Part shown: piece after piece, positions 41,205 through 46,430 of the stretch | How positions within the stretch are numbered: position 1 is the first letter of the stretch | How the letters are laid out: each line of letters opens with the position of its first letter | Source: Algibacter_G agarivorans | Lineage (GTDB): Bacteria > Bacteroidota > Bacteroidia > Flavobacteriales > Flavobacteriaceae | Length of the DNA: 46,430 nucleotides | NCBI RefSeq assembly: GCF_039543245.1 | Contig: NZ_BAABJJ010000033.1 | Coordinates: 1-46,430 of the forward strand | Reading direction: 5' to 3' | Made by a program: the position numbers and the translations under genes | The notes under the pieces: generated by a model | What the model saw: the letters and a program-made list of their open reading frames with translations, nothing else | What the model was told of the DNA's origin: nothing | Databases searched by the model: none

Positions 41205-41520
41205 CTTGCTTTGTTTTTAAACTGTCTTCATATTCAATAATGTAAATTTCTTCATTATCGCGTTTCATATAATATGCTTCTCTGGCAAATTTCTCTAAGC
41301 CTTCTTCTGTACTTAATTCTTTTAGAGCTTTGTTGTCTTTTTCTATTTCTTTCTTGTAATATTCCTTTTCGTTTTCTAAATCTTCAATATCGGTGTTTAA
41401 TTCATGATGAATAAGCCAAGAATTGGCATCGAAAAATAACATCCAAACAGCAAAAACCACTAAAATAAGTATGAATATATTTTTGAAGGGTTTTAAGTAT
41501 TTGCTTTTAGGAATAGCCAT
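41197..41520 (-). CDS. Septum formation initiator (DivIC/FtsB family)
   Basis: A 107-aa bitopic division protein: a TM helix at residues ~12-28 (FKNIFILILVVFAVWMLFFD) and a coiled coil at ~38-80 (LNTDIEDLENEKEYYKKEIE) followed by the family block LEKFAREAYYMKRDNEEIYI. It lies 1 bp after udk and overlaps the next gene by 8 bp. In E. coli and B. subtilis these proteins bridge the divisome complex. Confidence 0.92.
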   Translation of the reverse strand: MAIPKSKYLKPFKNIFILILVVFAVWMLFFDANSWLIHHELNTDIEDLENEKEYYKKEIEKDNKALKELSTEEGLEKFAREAYYMKRDNEEIYIIEYEDSLKTKQDE

Positions 41521-41521
41521 A

Positions 41522-42127
41522 TTAAAGTTTTTCTGTTATTATGGTTCTAACAATATCAATAGCCACTGTATTGTATTTATTGGTTGGGATAATAATATCT
41601 GCATACTCCTTTGTGGGTTCAATGAATTGATTATGCATGGGTTTTAGCGTATTTTGGTAACGTGTTAAAACTTCATCTAAATCTCTCCCTCTCTCAGATG
41701 TGTCTCGTTTTAGGCGTCTTATTAGGCGTTCGTCACTATCGGCATGAACAAATATTTTAATATCAAACATATCTCTTAACTCAGGATTTGTAAGGATTAA
41801 AATACCTTCAACAATTATAACCTTTCTAGGGTTTGTTATAATAGTGTCGCCAGTTCTATTGTGTTTAGCAAACGAATATACGGGTTGGTGTATAGGTTTG
41901 CTGTTTTTTAAATCTTTTAAGTGGGTGCTTAATAAATCGAAATCAATGGATCTGGGGTGGTCAAAATTTATTTTTACACGCTCTTCATAACTTAAATGCG
42001 ACGTGTCTTTGTAGTAAGAATCTTGAGACAGAACACCCACTTCGCCTTCAGGGAGTTCATTAAGTATCTGATTGACAACCGTAGTTTTGCCACATCCTGT
42101 ACCCCCTGCGATTCCTATTATGAGCAT
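41522..42127 (-). CDS. udk: Uridine kinase
   Basis: Phosphorylates uridine and cytidine with ATP or GTP in pyrimidine salvage; 201 aa. P-loop GGTGCGKT at residues 8-15, SQDSYYKD, NFDHPRSIDF, VIIVEGILIL, and the RDTSERGRDLDEVLTRYQN block are all as expected. It is first in the udk-divIC-mutase operon. Confidence 0.95.
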   Translation of the reverse strand: MLIIGIAGGTGCGKTTVVNQILNELPEGEVGVLSQDSYYKDTSHLSYEERVKINFDHPRSIDFDLLSTHLKDLKNSKPIHQPVYSFAKHNRTGDTIITNPRKVIIVEGILILTNPELRDMFDIKIFVHADSDERLIRRLKRDTSERGRDLDEVLTRYQNTLKPMHNQFIEPTKEYADIIIPTNKYNTVAIDIVRTIITEKL

Positions 42128-42194
42128 GATTTATTGTTTTAAGAAGCTTTTTACAAAGTTAGTTAAATGTAAAATCATTTGTAGAGCATTTCGC

Positions 42195-42611
42195 TTATTT
42201 TTTAACCTTTGATACTTCTTCTATGGTAACTATTTTGTCGTTTTTATTGCCCCAACTGTTTGTGATGTAATTCATAACATCGGCCACTTCATCATCACTT
42301 AGTCCTAAAGCAGCCATATTACTATTGTAGGTTTTTCCGTTTACAACAATTTCACCTTGTTGCCCATATTTAATACCTCTAATGCTTGCTTCGTGGTTTT
42401 TTATAAGGTAGTCTGATTTTGCTAAAGGCGGATAAACATTTTCAACACCTTCGCCATTTGGTAAATGACAAGACATGCAAAAATCTGTATAAATTTCGCG
42501 CCCTCTTTCTATACTTTCTTTTAAAGGGTCTTGAGACGTGTATGAATTTGTTTTTGAATGAAATATAAATAATGTTGCTAGTGCCAAAAAGCAGTTTGTA
42601 ATTAATTTCAT
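42195..42611 (-). CDS. Periplasmic c-type cytochrome
   Basis: A 138-aa exported class I cytochrome c with a signal peptide (residues 1-23) and one heme motif, CMSCH (about residue 46-50). The axial Met is likely in NSNMAALG, and DDEVADVMNYITNSWGN is the closing helix. It follows the sugar dehydrogenase gene with 10 bp between them, so it is probably the electron acceptor. The ATG at 42611 is used; a longer reading to 42683 overlaps the dehydrogenase gene. Confidence 0.9.
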   Translation of the reverse strand: MKLITNCFLALATLFIFHSKTNSYTSQDPLKESIERGREIYTDFCMSCHLPNGEGVENVYPPLAKSDYLIKNHEASIRGIKYGQQGEIVVNGKTYNSNMAALGLSDDEVADVMNYITNSWGNKNDKIVTIEEVSKVKK

Positions 42612-42621
42612 GTGTTTGTTT

Positions 42622-43746
42622 TTATTCTTGGTGAACAATTTTATAAATACCTTTTCCCTCAACAGCAATGTAAATAAAACCATCTGGAGCCTGAACTACA
42701 TTTCTAACACGACCAATATCTTCAAATAATTTTTCACGTTTTACGACTTCATTATTTTCTAAAATTAAGCGTTCAAGGTATTTGAATTTTAACGAACCAA
42801 CAAGCACGTTAGTTTCCCAGTCTGGATATTTTTTTGAAGATACAATAGCCATTCCACTTGGAGCAATAGACGGTACCCAATAAAAAAGAGGTTGCTCCAT
42901 GCCTTCCTTTTCAGTAATATCTGTAAATGAAGTGCCACTATAATTGATGCCATATGAAATGACAGGCCAGCCAAAGTTTTTGCCTTTTTCTATAATATTT
43001 ATCTCATCGCCTCCTTTTGGACCATGTTCGTTTACCCAAATGGCTCCTGTGAAAGGATTTTTCGCCATACCCTGCGGGTTGCGGTGGCCGTAGCTAAATA
43101 TGGCTGTCTTGGCATTTTCTGTATCAATAAATGGGTTGTCATTTGGAATACTGCCATCGTCATTTAGTCTGTAAATTTTACCACAATCTCTAGTAATATC
43201 TTGAGGATTTACATCGCGATTGCCTCTGTCTCCAATTGAAAAATATAAATAACCGTCATTGTCAAATTCTATACGCGAACCCCAATGCTGTCCTTTTTTT
43301 GTGTTCGGGCCAGCCTTATAGAGTTGTTGTAACTCTACTAGGGTATTATCAATCAATTTAGCTCTGATTAAGGCTGTGTTTCCACCATCGCCCTCTCCTT
43401 CAGATGAGGCATAAGTGATATAAATCCATCCGTTATTTTTATAATCTGGATGAATTTCGATATCCAATAAGCCACCTTGACCGCGAACATAAACTTCAGG
43501 AACACCTTCAATTGTTGTTTTTACGCCATTTTTAAAATGAATGAGTTCTCCTGATTTTTCTGTAATAAGCATGCTGCCATCAGGTAAAAATGCCATACCC
43601 CACGGGATACTTAATTCTGGAACAACTAACTCTGTAGTATAACTTAAGTTATTGGGTTCTTTAGCTTTTATTTCAGAATCTGTTTGTTGCGCACAAGCAT
43701 TAATAGCAATAAAAACTATTATAAGTAATGAATGAATCTTTTTCAT
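42622..43746 (-). CDS. PQQ-dependent sugar dehydrogenase (soluble GDH/Asd type)
   Basis: A six-bladed beta-propeller aldose dehydrogenase, 374 aa, exported (residues 1-20; Cys 18 in NACAQ, perhaps lipidated). Family marks: LSIPWGMAFLPDGSMLITEK, GGLLDIEIHPDY, GQHWGSRIEFDNDGYLYFSI (His of the active site), YRLNDDGSIPNDNPF, GHRNPQGMAKNP, WVNEHGPKGGDEINI and APDGFIYIAVEGKGIYK. It would oxidise aldoses in the periplasm to lactones, using PQQ. Its neighbours are a TonB receptor upstream (21 bp gap) and a cytochrome downstream. No PQQ biosynthesis gene is visible in the window, so the cofactor may be taken up. Confidence 0.93.
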   Translation of the reverse strand: MKKIHSLLIIVFIAINACAQQTDSEIKAKEPNNLSYTTELVVPELSIPWGMAFLPDGSMLITEKSGELIHFKNGVKTTIEGVPEVYVRGQGGLLDIEIHPDYKNNGWIYITYASSEGEGDGGNTALIRAKLIDNTLVELQQLYKAGPNTKKGQHWGSRIEFDNDGYLYFSIGDRGNRDVNPQDITRDCGKIYRLNDDGSIPNDNPFIDTENAKTAIFSYGHRNPQGMAKNPFTGAIWVNEHGPKGGDEINIIEKGKNFGWPVISYGINYSGTSFTDITEKEGMEQPLFYWVPSIAPSGMAIVSSKKYPDWETNVLVGSLKFKYLERLILENNEVVKREKLFEDIGRVRNVVQAPDGFIYIAVEGKGIYKIVHQE

Positions 43747-43767
43747 TTTTTTTTATTTAAATATACA

Positions 43768-46065
43768 TTAAAAAACATAATTTATATATACTCCCGTATA
43801 ATAATTTATTGGGTTTCCAGGATAATAATACCGTGGAGCACTTCCATTAAAACTTGAAGCATTTATCAAAATTTGTGAAGCATATTGTTCATCAAAGATA
43901 TTATTTAGTCCAAAGAAAACCTTCAGTTTTAGCGTTTTATTTAGATTTGATTGATACCCTATTTTAAGGTTAGTTAAGTTATAGCTGTCAGAATATAAGC
44001 TGTTACTATCAGTAATTGGCATACTGCCAACATATTGAAAGTTAATGTTTCCGTAAAACCCAAAAACTGAATCAAAATCAATTCCAGCATTGAATATATC
44101 TGAGGGTACTCCTGTTAAATCGTTTTCAGAAAAGTCATCGGTATTATCAATAAAATCCTTGAACTTAAAATCATTAAGTGTATAGTTTATTAAAGAACTT
44201 ATCGATAAAGCATCGTTTTCGAGCCATTTGTAGCGTACCTCAAATTCTAAACCATTATGTTGCGTTCTGCCAGCATTAATGCCAATAAATTCATCTTCGG
44301 CAGTTCTTCTAGAAACCAATAGGTTTTTTATATCCATTCGATAAATAGATATATTAAATTGTAATTTATTTTCTAAAAGTGAACCTCGCATACCTATTTC
44401 AAAATTCCATCCCGTTTCTGGTTTCAAATTAGTGTTTAGTTGACCGTTTGGTAATAAGGTTTCATTAAGAGAAATAGGAGAGAAGCCATGACTTATATTT
44501 GAGAAAACGCCCATGTTGTCGGAAATTAAATGAGAAACCCCAATTTTTGGTGATACAATACTTTTAAATTTAAAGTTGCCAGATTGATTTGGATTTGATT
44601 CTGAAACCATGAATCTATCATCTAAATGATAAGCTGTTTCGTTTAAATTAAAACCTATTGAAACCGTTGTTTTCTCTGAAAGTTCATAATTGGTTTCGGT
44701 AAAAACATTATAATAGTTTCGCTTTTCTTTAAAATCTGATAATTTGTTTCCTTCTACGCTTCCTGTCCCAGAGGGGAAATCTTTATATAAATTCTCGAAA
44801 GTTCCATAGGTATATGTGTCTTTAAAAAGTTCGCCTCCAATGGTCCAATTAAGATTTTTGTTGAATAGTTTTGAGTTGCCCAATACCCGAGTTCTGATGC
44901 CAATAGCAAAAGTTTTTTCTTTTAAAATATTAAAAGGCCTCGGTTCGTATGCATCTCTAAAAGATGTAAAAATACTAGTAGATTGTTTTAGTTTGGTATT
45001 GTAATCATGCTCCCAACTTAAGCCAAAAATACCGCGTTTGGCATCTTCAAAACCTTTAGCTTGTTTCCAAGTAAAAGCTGCTTTTTTCGGATTATTTAAA
45101 TAATCGGTTTTATTAATAGAACTTGGGATAAACGCTTTTAAATCAACATAGCTTGCTAGAAATGTTAATTCATCTTTTTTACTTAAAAAATGATTTGATG
45201 TTATTGTAAATGTTTGTCTATCATACGCGTTGTTTTCACGATATCCTTCACTATGCGTATTGCTGTATATGGCTCTAAAACTATTTTTTGAGGTGCCATA
45301 GTTAATATTTGTAGTGCTTTTTAGTAACCCAAAGGAACCTATAGATAATCCAGTATCTAAATTAGATTGATTTAAAAAAGCATTTTGGGGTATGATATGA
45401 ATTGTACCGCCTAGGCCAGCGCCGTAAGTACTTGATGCTCCTTTAATAATCTCGAAACGTGATATTGAAGCTAACTCAAAATCTTCAATTGTGGTTTCTC
45501 CGCTGCCATTCGTTAAAGGAATATCTTTAAAATAAGCTCTAATTTTAGAAGTTCCAAAAAGATTTCTAGAACCAATACCTCTAATTGTAATGCGGTTGGT
45601 GTTAAGTGCGCCACGCTGCATAAACACTCCGGGTGTTTTATTTAAAATGGGAGCAAAATCTGTGTTGTTTGATAATTGAATATCCTCAGAAGATATAATA
45701 TGAATTGACGTGGATGCCTTTTTTAATTTTTTAGGTATCTGATTGGCATTAATGATGACTTCGTCTAATTCGGAAGGGTTTATATGTAGTTGAATGATAT
45801 AATATTGACTTTCGTTGAGTTCAATTATCTTTTCAAAATAACCTTCTTTTTTAAATAAATAAGTCCCAGAATCGTTTATTTCAAAAGTACCGTCTAAATT
45901 AGAATTAATAGTTATATTACTGGTAATATTTCTTATTTGAGTTTTGGCTAAAGAAACATTATTGTTGCTATCAACTATTTTACCTAGAATGTTTGATTGG
46001 CCAAAACTTATTAAAGTGATATTAAAAATTATGTAGGCTAAAATATATTTTGAAGTTGAATTCAC
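43768..46065 (-). CDS. TonB-dependent outer-membrane receptor
   Basis: A 765-aa receptor: signal peptide (1-22, SFGQ), a CarboxypepD_reg-like domain (~24-95, ILGKIVDSNNNVSLAKTQIR), a plug (~115-230, with GVFMQRGALNTNRITIRGIG and RFEIIKGASSTYGAGLGG) and a 22-strand barrel ending in VYINYVF. No SusD partner follows, so it is of the siderophore/vitamin type, FecA- or YncD/PqqU-like; the substrate is not encoded. Position directly upstream of the PQQ-dependent sugar dehydrogenase suggests cofactor or sugar uptake. The start is GTG at 46065; no in-frame ATG precedes it. It is divergent from the tRNA-Pro gene. Confidence 0.92.
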   Translation of the reverse strand: MNSTSKYILAYIIFNITLISFGQSNILGKIVDSNNNVSLAKTQIRNITSNITINSNLDGTFEINDSGTYLFKKEGYFEKIIELNESQYYIIQLHINPSELDEVIINANQIPKKLKKASTSIHIISSEDIQLSNNTDFAPILNKTPGVFMQRGALNTNRITIRGIGSRNLFGTSKIRAYFKDIPLTNGSGETTIEDFELASISRFEIIKGASSTYGAGLGGTIHIIPQNAFLNQSNLDTGLSIGSFGLLKSTTNINYGTSKNSFRAIYSNTHSEGYRENNAYDRQTFTITSNHFLSKKDELTFLASYVDLKAFIPSSINKTDYLNNPKKAAFTWKQAKGFEDAKRGIFGLSWEHDYNTKLKQSTSIFTSFRDAYEPRPFNILKEKTFAIGIRTRVLGNSKLFNKNLNWTIGGELFKDTYTYGTFENLYKDFPSGTGSVEGNKLSDFKEKRNYYNVFTETNYELSEKTTVSIGFNLNETAYHLDDRFMVSESNPNQSGNFKFKSIVSPKIGVSHLISDNMGVFSNISHGFSPISLNETLLPNGQLNTNLKPETGWNFEIGMRGSLLENKLQFNISIYRMDIKNLLVSRRTAEDEFIGINAGRTQHNGLEFEVRYKWLENDALSISSLINYTLNDFKFKDFIDNTDDFSENDLTGVPSDIFNAGIDFDSVFGFYGNINFQYVGSMPITDSNSLYSDSYNLTNLKIGYQSNLNKTLKLKVFFGLNNIFDEQYASQILINASSFNGSAPRYYYPGNPINYYTGVYINYVF

Positions 46066-46136
46066 AATACTATTTGAAAAGGTTCAGGATGTAAAAGTAT
46101 CAATTTTAAACAAAAAATATTTTTCTGGAAATGTAA

Positions 46137-46165
46137 TTGCAAAATGAATAAAAAAAGTATATTTG
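46137..46165 (+). promoter_or_regulatory. tRNA-Pro promoter
   Basis: TTG at 46137-46139 and TATATTTG at 46158-46165 are 18 bases apart, a good Bacteroidota promoter, 26 bp before the tRNA 5' end. Confidence 0.6.
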
Positions 46166-46191
46166 CATCCCGTTACAAGATAACCATAATT

Positions 46192-46266
46192 CGGGGTGTA
46201 GCGTAGCCCGGTTATCGCGCCGCGTTTGGGACGCGGAGGTCGCAGGTTCGAATCCTGCCACCCCGA
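46192..46266 (+). tRNA. tRNA-Pro (TGG anticodon)
   Basis: A 75-nt cloverleaf: the acceptor stem CGGGGTG pairs with CACCCCG, the anticodon stem CCGCG pairs with CGCGG around the loop TTTGGGA (anticodon TGG at 46227-46229), and the T arm is GCAGGTTCGAATCCTGC. CCA is not encoded. Proline is assigned from the anticodon. Confidence 0.95.
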
Positions 46267-46289
46267 CTAACCTAGAAATAGGAAATATC

Positions 46290-46330
46290 AAAACACTGTT
46301 AATCGTATGATTTTCAGTGTTTTTTGTTTT
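46290..46330 (+). terminator. tRNA-Pro terminator
   Basis: AAAACACTG pairs with CAGTGTTTT around a 16-base loop and runs into T residues, starting 24 bp after the tRNA. Confidence 0.65.
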
Positions 46331-46430
46331 TATGCATTTTATTTATATCAAATAAAAGCGGGTCAAGTCAAAAAGTTGTGGGATTTTAGGGTTATGCAAA
46401 AATAGTAGTAAGCCTAAACAGGAAGAAATC

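Overview
The window is chromosomal DNA from a member of the Flavobacteriaceae (phylum Bacteroidota), probably marine; I cannot name the genus. The evidence is the low-GC coding style, the many flavobacterial families (GldI, cyclophilin-FKBP lipoprotein, SecDF fusion, DUF2911, DUF5683, DUF6122, VGIGTTNP-type surface proteins, two-subunit methylmalonyl-CoA mutase), short lipoprotein signals ending in S-C or T-C, and promoters of the Bacteroidota type (TTG about 19 nt before TAnnTTTG) rather than sigma-70 boxes. Shine-Dalgarno sequences are largely absent and several starts are GTG or TTG.

Layout. 0.1-6.2 kb, minus strand: rRNA pseudouridine synthase (rluF), an alpha/beta hydrolase and a cupin, a YitT-family membrane protein, a lipoprotein, a HerA-like ATPase and a secreted jelly-roll-like protein. 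6.3-10.7 kb is looser: queE, a nested inverted repeat, a DUF2911 protein, a Met-rich lipoprotein with a SHOCT membrane protein, a frameshifted gene remnant and an acyltransferase. 10.7-14.7 kb: a small secreted protein and secDF. 14.7-15.1 kb is a gene-free stretch with a dispersed repeat and a 20-bp perfect hairpin. 15.1-20.4 kb, minus strand: cysK, a DUF192 lipoprotein, lgt, cyclophilin-FKBP, gldI and nrnA, mostly envelope and lipoprotein biogenesis. 20.4-24.3 kb: ndk, three tandem cold-shock genes, dciA (DUF721), a lipoprotein cassette bounded by 27-bp inverted repeats, and recF.

24.5-31.0 kb, plus strand: TPR membrane protein, ribH (with a large hairpin inside its coding sequence), two paralogous small membrane proteins, mutL (with a degenerate endonuclease motif), two rhomboid proteases and an EEP-family membrane protein. 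31.1-36.9 kb, minus strand: the run parA-parB-DUF5683-dapB-lepB-WbqC-DUF6122, combining chromosome segregation, lysine/peptidoglycan precursor synthesis and protein export. 37.0-42.1 kb, minus strand: udk, a DivIC/FtsB-like protein, and the small and large methylmalonyl-CoA mutase subunits with a His-rich lipoprotein between them. 42.2-46.1 kb, minus strand: a TonB-dependent receptor, a PQQ-type sugar dehydrogenase and a cytochrome c, readable as one periplasmic sugar-oxidation unit. The window closes with tRNA-Pro(TGG).

Most of the window is conserved housekeeping DNA. The items most worth a second look are the ribH hairpin, the inverted-repeat-bounded lipoprotein cassette between dciA and recF, the altered MutL nuclease motif, the receptor/PQQ-dehydrogenase/cytochrome unit, and the set of dispersed intergenic repeats. 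I found no CRISPR array, insertion sequence with a transposase, prophage, or recognisable defence system.
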